The notes below the pieces were generated by a model. The model ran no database searches. It was not told where the DNA came from and saw nothing but the letters and a program-made list of their open reading frames with translations. Of a DNA stretch of 43,794 nt, positions 32,975-41,846 are shown piece by piece. Source of the stretch: Bacillota bacterium (GTDB lineage: Bacteria > Bacillota > Clostridia > Peptostreptococcales > Anaerovoracaceae); assembly GCA_030526355.1 (NCBI GenBank), contig JAUNDC010000022.1:1-43794 (forward strand), in the 5' to 3' direction. Positions within the stretch are counted from its first letter, which is position 1; each line of letters begins with the position of its first letter. The position numbers and the translations under genes are program-made.

Positions 32975-34816
32975 TCACTTAATGGTAATATAATCAGTAG
33001 GCGCTTCAAGCTGACCGCCTTTCTCGACGATATGCTGCGTTACATACTCATAGCTCTGAGGTTCATCCTTGTCATAATCGCTGCATCCGATTTCTTTCAT
33101 GATTTCAGACATGTACCATTCAAGCTCACTGTATACAGTCATTGAATATGTAGCCTTCTTATCCAGTGGCTCACCGTTGATTGTAAGTTCATTGAGAGAA
33201 TATCCATCATCAGTTCTGGCAATATCCATCTCAAATCCGCTCGACACATAAAGCGTACTGTCATTGCATACAGCACCTCTGTTTCCCTCAAGTGAGAGAG
33301 TTGATTCAACAAGTTTGTATACCTGTTCCCCTGTAAGCTCCGCCGTTGCCAGATGTCCACCATCGTTTCTGCATAAATATTCCAGATCTTTTTCTGTGTA
33401 ATCACCTTCATAAATATCATTACTTATATAGCATGACTGAGCAAACAGAAGATCTGTTCCCGCTTCTTCGCGAATTGTGTTGCATACAGCAGATGCAGCC
33501 TGATTACCGTGTTCTTCTGTAAAATCATTGGAATATGCTGTATCAATATGAGCAACAACCTTGTCATCAGAATCTCCTTCCTTCATTTTTTCATTAAATG
33601 AATTTAAAGCTTCCTCAGGTGTTTTTACTTCTCCTGTCAGTATCTGCTGTACTACAGCCTGTGAAATACTGAACATTTCATTTGACGCAAGACGTATATA
33701 CATCTTGTTTTCATCTATATATGGCTTAAGATTCTCAAGCTCCGGAAGAAGCTCCAGATCAACTCCTTTGTTATATGGAACCATGTTCTTGCCGTATGCT
33801 ATATGCGTCTGACCTTCCTGATTCATCATAGCTTCCATAATATCAAGAATCAGCTGTTCCCGCTCCGGATCATCTGCAGCTGTCTTATTGGCAGCTATCT
33901 GGAATGCAGGATATGTGAGATACCAGTTGTCGTTTTCTGTAGCGCCGAAGTATGGAAGAAGCTGAATGCTGTCATTTCCTCTGCCTTTGAATGTGATTAC
34001 ATCGGCACCCGTTCCTCTGTACATGGCAGCCTTACCCTGTGAGAACAGATCCTTCGGTTCCTGATTGATCATTTCTGCATCTTCTTTTCCCAGACCTATC
34101 TGTTCTTTTACATCAAAGAAGTTTTCAAATACAGGCAGCCATACATCTTTCGAAAGCTGGTCTACTGCACCGCTTTCATACTTCTGTCTCCACTCACGGC
34201 CTTCCATTGACAGGAGCTGTGCAATAGAAAATCCCTGAAGTGTCTCCATGCATGTAAAATCAGACGAAAAATCAGATACAAATCCGCGTATTCCCTGATC
34301 TTCAAAGGCCTTGCATGCTGCGATGAATGAATCATAATCTGTAGGAATCGGAACATTGTATTCCTTGAACAATGTTTCGTTGATAATGATACTGTCAACC
34401 TCCGCACAAGCAGGAAGCCAGTTTACTGTACCATCATCATATGTGTAGTTTTCAAGATATGTATCATAAAATGTCGACGCTAGTTCTGTATCACCAAGGT
34501 CATACAGCTCATCCTTGAGCACTACTACATCTTTCAGCGCAAAACGGCGCACTGTCAGAATATCTGGCATATCATCGTGATCCTTAAGGAAGCGATAATA
34601 ATCTGTTGAATTTGTCGCTAATGTGAACTCGAAATCAACATCAGGGAAAGTATCGCACAGATATTTAGAGTAGTTCTCCAATAGCTGATTTCCCCACAAA
34701 GCTATTTTTACTTTTTCCTTTCCTCCCGAACTATCTGCTGAATCTGAACCGCCGCATCCGGTCATCAAAGTCAGCATCATTACCAGTGCAAGTAACAAAC
34801 TGATGATTTTTTTCAT
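32975..34816 (-). CDS. Lipoprotein joining a solute-binding domain to a 5'-nucleotidase C-terminal-like domain
   Basis: This 613-residue protein has a lipoprotein signal with the lipobox LMTGC (Cys21). Residues 36-410 resemble family-1 extracellular solute-binding proteins of ABC sugar importers (KIALWGNQLLENYSKYL start; VDSIIINETLFKEYNVPIPTDYDSF in the middle, i.e. the NETLFKEYN-IPTDYD motif). Residues about 420-613 resemble the C-terminal substrate-binding domain of 5'-nucleotidases (TDLLFAQS, then LATAELTGEQVYKLVEST and an ATYSMTVYSELEWYM segment). The catalytic metallophosphatase domain is absent, so the second part is likely to bind rather than cut. No ABC permease is nearby, and a hybrid kinase gene follows, so a sensory role is favoured. 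Confidence 0.8.
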   Translation of the reverse strand: MKKIISLLLALVMMLTLMTGCGGSDSADSSGGKEKVKIALWGNQLLENYSKYLCDTFPDVDFEFTLATNSTDYYRFLKDHDDMPDILTVRRFALKDVVVLKDELYDLGDTELASTFYDTYLENYTYDDGTVNWLPACAEVDSIIINETLFKEYNVPIPTDYDSFIAACKAFEDQGIRGFVSDFSSDFTCMETLQGFSIAQLLSMEGREWRQKYESGAVDQLSKDVWLPVFENFFDVKEQIGLGKEDAEMINQEPKDLFSQGKAAMYRGTGADVITFKGRGNDSIQLLPYFGATENDNWYLTYPAFQIAANKTAADDPEREQLILDIMEAMMNQEGQTHIAYGKNMVPYNKGVDLELLPELENLKPYIDENKMYIRLASNEMFSISQAVVQQILTGEVKTPEEALNSFNEKMKEGDSDDKVVAHIDTAYSNDFTEEHGNQAASAVCNTIREEAGTDLLFAQSCYISNDIYEGDYTEKDLEYLCRNDGGHLATAELTGEQVYKLVESTLSLEGNRGAVCNDSTLYVSSGFEMDIARTDDGYSLNELTINGEPLDKKATYSMTVYSELEWYMSEIMKEIGCSDYDKDEPQSYEYVTQHIVEKGGQLEAPTDYITIK

Positions 34817-34912
34817 TTCTTTCCTCCTTTTTTCTCAATTCATTTATTATCTGAGCCACTTGTAAAGTGCCTCCATACGAATCTGATTCTCATAAATTTA
34901 TACTTATACTAC

Positions 34913-34942
34913 ATAATAATATATTTATACTAAAGCAGTCAA
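34913..34942 (-). promoter_or_regulatory. Promoter of the lipoprotein-hybrid kinase operon
   Basis: On the minus strand TTGACT (34942-34937) and TATTAT (34918-34913) are 18 bp apart. This gives a leader of about 90 nt that contains a small possible hairpin before the ATG at 34816. Confidence 0.6.
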
Positions 34943-34948
34943 GTGAAC

Positions 34949-34966
34949 ATTGAATTTCAATTCAAT
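34949..34966. promoter_or_regulatory. 18-bp palindrome upstream of the lipoprotein-kinase promoter
   Basis: ATTGAATT (34949-34956) and AATTCAAT (34959-34966) flank a 2-bp centre, 6 bp upstream of the -35 hexamer. It could bind a dimeric regulator. The AT-rich composition raises the chance of coincidence. Confidence 0.35.
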
Positions 34967-34967
34967 A

Positions 34968-35006
34968 AAAAGCAGCCGCCGCATTGGATTTTATCCAATA
35001 CGACGG
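34968..35006 (-). terminator. Feo operon terminator inside the 3' end of the small gene
   Basis: Arms at 34976-34989 and 34993-35006 pair over 14 bp with two G-T wobbles and a 3-nt loop. On the minus strand the stem is followed by CTGCTTTTTATT. The stop codon (34991-34993) lies at the loop, so the last codons and the terminator share the same bases. Confidence 0.8.
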
Positions 35007-35164
35007 TCGCACATATGTCCTGATTCTTTATTTTTATTATTTCCGCAGCTGCATCCTGCCGAACAGCCGATGCACCGTGAACCCTTCTTCTTTTCTTTTA
35101 TTATATATACTGCTGCAGCTGCAACTGCAGCCAGTATTATTACTCCGATTATTATGTCGACCAT
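34991..35164 (-). CDS. FeoB-associated Cys-rich membrane protein
   Basis: This 57-residue protein starts MVDIIIGVIILAAVAAAAVY, a single membrane helix, followed by a basic IIKEKKKGSR patch and a cysteine cluster CIGCSAGCSCG, then a polar tail with one more cysteine (HMC). Small proteins of this form are commonly encoded after feoB in Firmicutes and are thought to help ferrous iron handling or FeoB assembly; the role is unproven. Its ATG lies 24 bp after the feoB stop codon. The terminator overlaps its 3' end. Confidence 0.88.
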   Translation of the reverse strand: MVDIIIGVIILAAVAAAAVYIIKEKKKGSRCIGCSAGCSCGNNKNKESGHMCDRRIG

Positions 35165-35188
35165 GACATCACTCCTCTCGAATCTCTT

Positions 35189-37189
35189 CTATGCCGCAGC
35201 CTTCTTTAGAGAGTATTCCTCATCAAGCTTCCTATCTGTTCTCTTTATAAGATACACTACTACCGCCACCATAATCAAGACTGAAATAAGTCCCGGAACA
35301 AATCCCATTCCCAGGCTTCCTTCTGTAATCAGTGTGCCTATATGATAAACCAGGAATGCAACAGTATATCCTGTTCCAAGCTGAAGTGCTATTCCGCCCC
35401 ACAGCCATTTTTTGTCCTGCATCTCGGAATTCATCGCACCTATAGCGGCGAAGCATGGCGGAGTATACAGGTTGAACATCAGATAAGCCAGTGCCGATAC
35501 ACTAGTCAGCCCCATGGCTGCTGCCACCTCTCCTGCTCCTCCTGTAAGAGCTAGTTCTTCTGTGTCTATAAACATTGACAATCCATAAACTACGGCCAGT
35601 GTTCCTACAACATTTTCCTTGGCAATAAAGCCTGTTATGGCTGCCGCTGCCAGCTGCCATGCACCGAATCCGAGAGGAACCAGCAGCAGAGCGAACGGTG
35701 ATGCTATTGTTGCCAGAATCGAGCTGTCCTCCATACCTTCCGGAACAACCTGAAGTTTCCATGTGAATGTCTGCATTATCTGAACAACAGCGTTGCATAC
35801 CAGGATTATAGTACCTGCCTTGATTATATAAGCCTTGGCACGCGAGCACATGGACAGCGCAGCTTTCTTAAGGCTTGGTGCTTTGTACTCCGGCAGTTCC
35901 ATAATGAAAAACGATTTTCTGAATTTGTATCCGGTTATTTTATTTACCATCAGAGCTCCAAGGAGTATCAGAATAATCCCGACAAAATACATCAATGTAC
36001 CCACCCATGATGCATCAGCAAAGAACACGCCTGCAAAGAGTGCAATTACCGGCAGCTTGGCACCACATGGCATAAACGGCGTCAGCATGGCAGTAACTCT
36101 TCTTTCCCGCTCGTTTCTGATAGTACGGCAGGCCATGATTCCAGGTATGGCACATCCTGTACCTATTATCATAGGAATAACTGATTTTCCCGAAAGTCCG
36201 ACTCTCTTGAAAATTGGGTCCAGTACAACACTGACACGCGCCATATATCCGCAGTCCTCCAGCAGCGCAATAAGGAAATACATTACCATAACAAGAGGCA
36301 AAAATCCCACAACTGCTCCTACTCCTCCGATAATACCATCCACAAGAAGTGCCTGCAGGAATGGCGATGCATTTTCTACGAGACCTGCCACCCAGCTCTG
36401 AAAGGCTTCTATCCATCCAACCAAAATATCAGCAAACCACGGTCCAACCTTCGACTGTGAAATATCAAACACAAGAAACATTACTACAGCAAAAATAATT
36501 ATTCCGGCAACCTTATTGGTAAGCACCGCATCTATCATATCCTGCTTATTTGTTTCCTTTGTCAGCTGAGTTCTGGTTTCAACCTCTGAAACCACACTGT
36601 TGACAAACGCAAATCGTTTCCTGTCAGCAGCATCAACAGCATTCTTGTCATGCAGATCTACCTTTCCCTGTACATATGGAGGGCACTGCATGCTTCCGGC
36701 AGCAGATACAGCAGCCTTCACGACCTCATCCAGTCCTTCAGCTGATGTGGATATCGTTTTAATTATCGGACATCCAAGTCGTTCCTTCAACGCATCTATA
36801 TCTATTTCATTTTTCTTTTTTTCGTTAATATCACTCTTATTGAGAGCAACTACCACAGGTACTCCGAGCTCCATCAGCTGAGTTGTGAAAAACAAGCTTC
36901 TGCTTAGATTGGTAGCGTCAACAATATTCACTATCACATCGGGATTCTCGTGTTTTACATACGAACTCGTAATACTTTCTTCCGATGTAAATGGGGACAT
37001 AGAATATGCGCCCGGAAGATCCACTGCAATCAGGCTTTCATCTCCTGCACAGTACCTCTTCTTAATAGGGCTTTCTTTTTTATCAACGGTAACACCTGCC
37101 CAGTTTCCAACACGTTCATTTCTTCCGGTCAGTGCATTATACATTGTTGTCTTGCCGCTGTTAGGGTTACCTGCCAACGCAATTCTCAT
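35189..37189 (-). CDS. feoB: Ferrous iron transporter FeoB
   Basis: FeoB is a GTPase-linked membrane transporter of Fe2+. In this 666-residue protein the G domain has G1 GNPNSGKTT (about residues 7-15), G3 DLPGAYS, G4 NKSD and G5 ISTSA, followed by a helical spacer, then about eight membrane helices including two gate regions such as the GTGCAIPGIMACRTIRNERERR segment. The length is near the normal 650-750. It starts at an ATG with AGGAGG upstream, 32 bp after feoA. The operon is preceded by DtxR-like sites. Confidence 0.96.
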   Translation of the reverse strand: MRIALAGNPNSGKTTMYNALTGRNERVGNWAGVTVDKKESPIKKRYCAGDESLIAVDLPGAYSMSPFTSEESITSSYVKHENPDVIVNIVDATNLSRSLFFTTQLMELGVPVVVALNKSDINEKKKNEIDIDALKERLGCPIIKTISTSAEGLDEVVKAAVSAAGSMQCPPYVQGKVDLHDKNAVDAADRKRFAFVNSVVSEVETRTQLTKETNKQDMIDAVLTNKVAGIIIFAVVMFLVFDISQSKVGPWFADILVGWIEAFQSWVAGLVENASPFLQALLVDGIIGGVGAVVGFLPLVMVMYFLIALLEDCGYMARVSVVLDPIFKRVGLSGKSVIPMIIGTGCAIPGIMACRTIRNERERRVTAMLTPFMPCGAKLPVIALFAGVFFADASWVGTLMYFVGIILILLGALMVNKITGYKFRKSFFIMELPEYKAPSLKKAALSMCSRAKAYIIKAGTIILVCNAVVQIMQTFTWKLQVVPEGMEDSSILATIASPFALLLVPLGFGAWQLAAAAITGFIAKENVVGTLAVVYGLSMFIDTEELALTGGAGEVAAAMGLTSVSALAYLMFNLYTPPCFAAIGAMNSEMQDKKWLWGGIALQLGTGYTVAFLVYHIGTLITEGSLGMGFVPGLISVLIMVAVVVYLIKRTDRKLDEEYSLKKAAA

Positions 37190-37221
37190 TTATTTTTTCC
37201 TCCTGTTCTTTCATATTAAAA

Positions 37222-37434
37222 CTAAATAGCAATGGCTCCAGCAAGCTGATTGTCTATATTGTATCTTCCGTCCTTGATTGAAACCACACACCCGCCTCTC
37301 AGGCGTGATATCACAGTAATGGGTTCTCCGCTGTAGCATCCCAGAGAAAACAGAAACGCATCCATTTCCTCATCATCTGTTATTATCTCTTTAATGATGT
37401 ATTCTTCCCCGATATGTGCATTATTCAAATTCAT
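37222..37434 (-). CDS. feoA: FeoA
   Basis: This 70-residue SH3-like protein is the small partner of FeoB. The segments IIKEIITDDEEMDAFLFSLGCYSGEPITV and GGCVVSIKDGRYNIDNQLAGAI follow the FeoA pattern: a loop with LGCYSG, then a D-G-R-Y-N-I-D-N-Q-A motif like the usual RIALGREVA end, which here is divergent. It is a full-length FeoA by size. The ATG has GGGAG upstream. It heads the feo operon. Confidence 0.88.
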   Translation of the reverse strand: MNLNNAHIGEEYIIKEIITDDEEMDAFLFSLGCYSGEPITVISRLRGGCVVSIKDGRYNIDNQLAGAIAI

Positions 37435-37450
37435 ATCTGTCTCCCTTCTG

Positions 37451-37470
37451 GTTAGTTAACATTAACTAAC
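37451..37470. promoter_or_regulatory. DtxR/IdeR-type operator 1 at the feo start
   Basis: GTTAGTTAACATTAACTAAC has perfect 9-bp arms around a CA centre. It overlaps the predicted transcription start of feoAB. The TTAGTTAA-type symmetry resembles metal-responsive DtxR-family boxes. Binding of an iron-loaded repressor is inferred. Confidence 0.7.
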
Positions 37471-37478
37471 TCTATATT

Positions 37479-37507
37479 AAAATAACACTTCTTCTTTTAT
37501 ATGTCAA
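37479..37507 (-). promoter_or_regulatory. Promoter of the feo operon
   Basis: On the minus strand TTGACA (37507-37502) and TATTTT (37484-37479) are 17 bp apart. Operator 1 lies just downstream and operator 2 abuts the -35. Confidence 0.65.
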
Positions 37508-37527
37508 GAGTTATTTTTAACTAACTC
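37508..37527. promoter_or_regulatory. DtxR-like operator 2, between feo and the GGDEF gene
   Basis: GAGTTATTTTTAACTAACTC is an imperfect palindrome with GAGTTA/TAACTC outer arms and one complete TTAACTAAC half-site. It abuts the feo -35 and is 8 bp from a weak promoter candidate for the divergent GGDEF gene (TTGTAT 37536-37541, TATGGT 37559-37564). Confidence 0.5.
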
Positions 37528-37599
37528 GATAACATTTGTATTCTATTTCCAGCTGAAATATGGTAACATTATTATCAAAAGATATACGGAGGTGAACAT

Positions 37600-39273
37600 A
37601 TGCGCTTTGCAGGAACTTCAGCAATCGAGAAAATATTTATACTTCTGATTCTGACAGCAGGAATCATACTGCTGAGCAGCCAACCTAAATCCGGGCAGGC
37701 GGAATTTCTTCAGAAACCTGATGGAATAACCGACGGATGGTATTACATTGACAACGATCAGAGAATAGATGTTCAGCTTCCGGCGGACATAACTGCAGAA
37801 GAAGGCGATGATCTGGTTCTTTACTGTGACAGTTTGACGAAGCAGAATGCAGGCCAGCTGGTTACAACGCGCGGCGCCTTGTATCATATCAGTATCTCTC
37901 TGGATAATCATACCCTCTACAGCTATGACGACACTTCATTTCCCCGCAATGATCAGATGTTATCAAAAGTCAACTGCACTGCGGCGCTGCCTTCATCATA
38001 CGACGGGGAGCCTGTAGCTTTTACATACCATAACACCGGAAACAACACCTTCCATATCAAAGAAGTATATATCGGGGACACTCTTCCTCTATTCCTCTAT
38101 CACTGCTCTCGTGATGCCGGTACACTGATTATTGTTTTTGTGATTGCAATACTCGCTGTTATAACAGTATGCATTTCACTGTATCTGAGATATATGAACG
38201 TTCATGAGAAACGATTCGCTGATATTTCTGTGTTCCTGCTGCTATGTGCCTGCTGGTTTCTCACAGATTCCTCGACAGCACAGCTGTTCAGCGGCTCTTC
38301 TGCGATAACCCGCTATGTATCCTTTTATGCTTTCATGCTGCTTGCCATTCCGATGCTTCATTTTATAAAAAACACCAGCGGCATGAATCAGTACCGTATT
38401 GTAGATATAATCAGCTATCTCTTTTACGGCAACGCCATAATACAAAGTGTACTTAATTATCTGGGAATTTTTGATTTCATCGATATGCTTTTTGTGACTC
38501 ACCTTCTCCTTTTCGGAGGAAGCCTTACAATAATGCTGCTTTTGCTGAAGGTCTACAAAAAAGACCCTTCGGGTGAGCTTCGCTCCATCCTTGCAGCCTT
38601 TGCTGTAGTTGCAGGCGGAGGTGTACTCTCTCTGATACTTTACTGGCTTCTTAAGCTGTCATACTATGAACTGCTCTTTGAGCTCGGGATCGTGGCATTC
38701 ATCATCCTTCTGATACGAATGCTTATCAACACAATGGTTCAGAACATGAGATTCAAAACAGAAGCCGAGGTTTACGAAAGACTTTCGAAAGAGGATCCTA
38801 TGACGGGATTAAAAAACAGACGTGCATTCAATGAGGAAATTGAACGTATAGAGGGCATACTGGATTCCTACAGCAGCCTTTACCTCATATTCATGGATGT
38901 AAACCGGCTTAAGGACATAAATGACAATTATGGTCATTCAACAGGCGATGAGCTTATTCTGGCTACGGCCGGATGTATTTATAAAGCTTATGGCTCTCTG
39001 GGGCCATGTTTCCGTATCGGTGGTGATGAATTCTGTGCTGTACTGCCTGATACGGATCTGTCCGAGCAGCAACTGTCACAGCTTCTTGACAAGGAGCTTG
39101 CCCTTTACAACAGCATGAACGATAAGCTCAGGCTCACCCTTGCCAAAGGTATAAGCGATATCAGAGATGATGACGGTAATCTCAAGACCGTCAGCGACTG
39201 GAAAAAGGATGCCGACCTGAAAATGTACCGTGACAAGGGCTGGGTAAAATATTCAAAGGAAGGAGTGCAGTAA
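37600..39273 (+). CDS. Membrane diguanylate cyclase (GGDEF)
   Basis: This 557-residue protein makes cyclic di-GMP. It has an N-terminal membrane anchor (about residues 10-26), an extracytoplasmic beta-rich domain (27-170), seven membrane helices (about 172-380; 7TM-DISM-like) and a GGDEF domain (395-555). The active-site motif is GGDEF at 474-478; the metal and GTP-binding residues in FMDVNRLKDINDNYGH are present. The RxxD inhibitory site expected just before GGDEF is missing (SLGP instead), so product inhibition may be absent. The ATG has GGAGGTG upstream. The EAL gene starts 2 bp after its stop. Confidence 0.93.
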   Translation: MRFAGTSAIEKIFILLILTAGIILLSSQPKSGQAEFLQKPDGITDGWYYIDNDQRIDVQLPADITAEEGDDLVLYCDSLTKQNAGQLVTTRGALYHISISLDNHTLYSYDDTSFPRNDQMLSKVNCTAALPSSYDGEPVAFTYHNTGNNTFHIKEVYIGDTLPLFLYHCSRDAGTLIIVFVIAILAVITVCISLYLRYMNVHEKRFADISVFLLLCACWFLTDSSTAQLFSGSSAITRYVSFYAFMLLAIPMLHFIKNTSGMNQYRIVDIISYLFYGNAIIQSVLNYLGIFDFIDMLFVTHLLLFGGSLTIMLLLLKVYKKDPSGELRSILAAFAVVAGGGVLSLILYWLLKLSYYELLFELGIVAFIILLIRMLINTMVQNMRFKTEAEVYERLSKEDPMTGLKNRRAFNEEIERIEGILDSYSSLYLIFMDVNRLKDINDNYGHSTGDELILATAGCIYKAYGSLGPCFRIGGDEFCAVLPDTDLSEQQLSQLLDKELALYNSMNDKLRLTLAKGISDIRDDDGNLKTVSDWKKDADLKMYRDKGWVKYSKEGVQ

Positions 39274-39275
39274 TT

Positions 39276-41198
39276 ATGACATATAATCTAGATTTTCTTT
39301 TGACAGCACTGATATTTCTTCTGCTGCTTCTCTACCATTTTCTTAACCGCAGGAATCTTGATGATTCAAACAGCAGGCTTTTTAGGCTTTTCATCTTTAT
39401 TGGCATTACAGATATCGCGTTTGATATCATTACAACCCTGCTGACAGAATACAGAATTCCGGAGCTGTCAGCACTGACCTTCGTAATGCTCACGGTTTTC
39501 TATTTCCTTCAGGTGCTTGTACCCTACTCGCTTTTTATCTATTCGCGCACGCTGCTTATGACAACAACACCTGCTGACAGGAAAATAACTCTTGTGCTCT
39601 CACTTCCCGCTGTTATTGCTGCCGCTATGGTGCTTATCAACTGCCGCTTTGGAATTTTATTTACTGTAGATCATCAGGGGAACTATATACATGGTCCATT
39701 ATATCTGAGCATGTACGTATATGCCGGCTTATATGTGCTGGTTGTCCTGATTCTCAGCATTTTGACATACAGCAGAATCGGCAGCAGCAGCTTCCGTGTA
39801 ATCTTTGAGTTTCTTTTAATAATGGGAGTCTGCGTTGCCGTTCAGGCTGTATGTAATAATATCCTTACTACCGGACTGGGACTTGGACTTGGAATCACTG
39901 TATTATACCTCACAATCAACAACCCTTCGGATTACACCGATCATCTCACAAAGGACTACAACATCAAGAGCTTTCTGGGACAGATCAAATACCTCTATGA
40001 CCGGAGAAAGCATTTCCATGTGCTTGCTGTAAACATCAAGAATCTGGAGCAGGTCAACATGCTGTTCGGGCTCAGCTTCGGAGACATGTACCTCTGTGAA
40101 ATATCAGACAGACTCCACAGGATACTCAATTCACCGTACGTTTTCCGCGTATCAAGCAAGCGCTTTATTCTGCTCACTTTTTCCCTCAGCGAATATGAGC
40201 ATGTTCGTGATGAAATGAAGTCTATGTTTAATTCACGTATTATTCTGGAAGGCGAAAGCATACAGCTGCGTGCTGTTATCTGTGGCATTCTTGATGCTCA
40301 GAAGCTGAACGACAAAGATATGCTGCTGACATATATGGACTATCTGGCTCTTCTGCCTCCTGTGTCTTCAGATTCCATACTGATACAGAGCGACGAGCAC
40401 ACTATGAAAAGCTTTAAATACAACAAGGAGATCGAGAAATTCCTTCTCACCGCTATAGCTGATGACCTGTTTGAGGTTTACTATCAGCCGGTTTTTTCTG
40501 TAAAAGGTACGGAAGTAATCGCTATCGAGGCTTTAAGCAGACTCAAGCATCCTTCCTACGGTACTGTTTCGCCCGAGGTATTCATCACCATTGCAGAACG
40601 CAGCGGACTTATTGCCCAGATCGGTCTTCTGCAGCTTCGCCGTATCTGTCGCTTCATCAGTGATAATCCTGCCCTTATGTCAAAGCTTCACCATGTGAAC
40701 ATCAACCTTTCACCGGCGGAGCTGCTGAGAGAAGGTCATAGCCGGCAGATGATAGACATAATCAGTGAAGCTGGACTTCCATTCTCATTTTTCAATCTGG
40801 AAATCACCGAAACTGTAGCTACGGAATACAGTAGCAGGCTTTATCAGCTCACAGAAGACTTCAAGGAGCATGGAATGGGTCTCAGCCTTGACGATTTCGG
40901 TTCGGGCTACGCCAACCTTAACACAGTGCTTAAGCTTCCGTTTTCATGTATCAAGCTTGACAGGTCACTGCTTAACGGAATACTTGATGATGAAAAATCC
41001 GAATTATTCTACAAGAATATCGTAACAGCATTAAAAAGCCTCGGATACGATGTCATATCCGAGGGCGTTGAATACAGTCAGGAAGTTGAACTGCTTGAAT
41101 CATTCGGTATCGAAATGATTCAGGGCTATTATTTTTCGAAGCCACTGTCTGAGGACAAGCTGCTTCAGCTCCTTAACATCACTGCTGCAAGCTTGTGA
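39276..41198 (+). CDS. Membrane EAL phosphodiesterase with degenerate GGDEF
   Basis: This 640-residue protein should hydrolyse cyclic di-GMP. Seven or so membrane helices (about residues 5-215) are followed by a degenerate GGDEF domain (about 225-360; GGDEF is replaced by SSKRF near 293-297) and an EAL domain (390-640). EAL catalytic elements are present: EAL at 418-420, NINLSP, LEITET, LDDFGSGY (538-545), IKLD, SEGVE and QGYYFSKP. The degenerate domain may bind GTP as a regulator. It is 2 bp after the cyclase gene and certainly cotranscribed, giving a make-and-break pair. Confidence 0.93.
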   Translation: MTYNLDFLLTALIFLLLLLYHFLNRRNLDDSNSRLFRLFIFIGITDIAFDIITTLLTEYRIPELSALTFVMLTVFYFLQVLVPYSLFIYSRTLLMTTTPADRKITLVLSLPAVIAAAMVLINCRFGILFTVDHQGNYIHGPLYLSMYVYAGLYVLVVLILSILTYSRIGSSSFRVIFEFLLIMGVCVAVQAVCNNILTTGLGLGLGITVLYLTINNPSDYTDHLTKDYNIKSFLGQIKYLYDRRKHFHVLAVNIKNLEQVNMLFGLSFGDMYLCEISDRLHRILNSPYVFRVSSKRFILLTFSLSEYEHVRDEMKSMFNSRIILEGESIQLRAVICGILDAQKLNDKDMLLTYMDYLALLPPVSSDSILIQSDEHTMKSFKYNKEIEKFLLTAIADDLFEVYYQPVFSVKGTEVIAIEALSRLKHPSYGTVSPEVFITIAERSGLIAQIGLLQLRRICRFISDNPALMSKLHHVNINLSPAELLREGHSRQMIDIISEAGLPFSFFNLEITETVATEYSSRLYQLTEDFKEHGMGLSLDDFGSGYANLNTVLKLPFSCIKLDRSLLNGILDDEKSELFYKNIVTALKSLGYDVISEGVEYSQEVELLESFGIEMIQGYYFSKPLSEDKLLQLLNITAASL

Positions 41199-41218
41199 TA
41201 CAGCTTGGAAACTTAGAA

Positions 41219-41767
41219 TTAATAATTGTATTTAATCGATTTTATTGCATTCATAACAGCTTCTTCATCCATTTCATCGGTGCCAACGACCTGAACCAGC
41301 ACAGGATGGTTGTTCGCTACTGTGTAATAATTCATGGATGTGGAGTTTGCTTCATACGCAAGATACTCCTGACCTCCGATTGTAGTTTTGGTATATTCAG
41401 ACTCATCTCCAAGATCAGCCAGCATCATGTCAAGAGTGTATTCCTCACCGGATTTCCAGGATGGGCATCTCATTTCCCAGGTAATGTCTTCTCCCTCTGT
41501 TTTGGATCCGTCAATATATACATAGGCTCCGGATCCTGCCCCATCGCCTTCCTTGGCCATCAGAATCCTCTCCTTTCCTGCTTCTGCTTCAGTGATATAG
41601 TCCGGGATGTCCAGTGGTGTCACGGAAATAGCTCCGCTGTCCGTTGAAACTGCAGGAACCTCTGCCGGCTCCTCTTCACCGGAACCGCCACCGCCACAGG
41701 CTGCAAATGCCAGTGCCATGATCACTACCATGACTGCTACTAACAGTTTTTTCAGATTCTTACTCAT
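41219..41767 (-). CDS. Lipoprotein of unknown function
   Basis: This 182-residue protein has a lipoprotein signal with Cys24 (ALAFAAC followed by GGGGSGEEEP). The mature region has a low-complexity linker and a compact domain with VYIDGSKTEGEDITWEMRCP and a C-terminal NHPVLVQVVGTDEMDEEAVMNAIKSI helix, a shape seen in small stress or surface lipoproteins. No family is recognised. It is convergent with the EAL gene 20 bp away and has GGAG upstream of its ATG. Confidence 0.78.
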   Translation of the reverse strand: MSKNLKKLLVAVMVVIMALAFAACGGGGSGEEEPAEVPAVSTDSGAISVTPLDIPDYITEAEAGKERILMAKEGDGAGSGAYVYIDGSKTEGEDITWEMRCPSWKSGEEYTLDMMLADLGDESEYTKTTIGGQEYLAYEANSTSMNYYTVANNHPVLVQVVGTDEMDEEAVMNAIKSIKYNY

Positions 41768-41846
41768 TTTCTTTCTCCTTTTTTAATTAATACATAAATT
41801 AACGTTTCATTTATTTCTTCACAGACACGCTCCGCCTCCTTGTATG

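Noticed and set aside
35835..36401. A 188-codon plus-strand frame inside feoB
   Set aside because: It is antisense to feoB membrane helices; the low-complexity S/T/P/I-rich product is what the reverse of such codons produces.
41188..41207. Hairpin CAAGCT/AGCTTG at the end of the EAL gene
   Set aside because: The stem is only 6 bp and no T-run follows on the plus strand, so I do not call a terminator.
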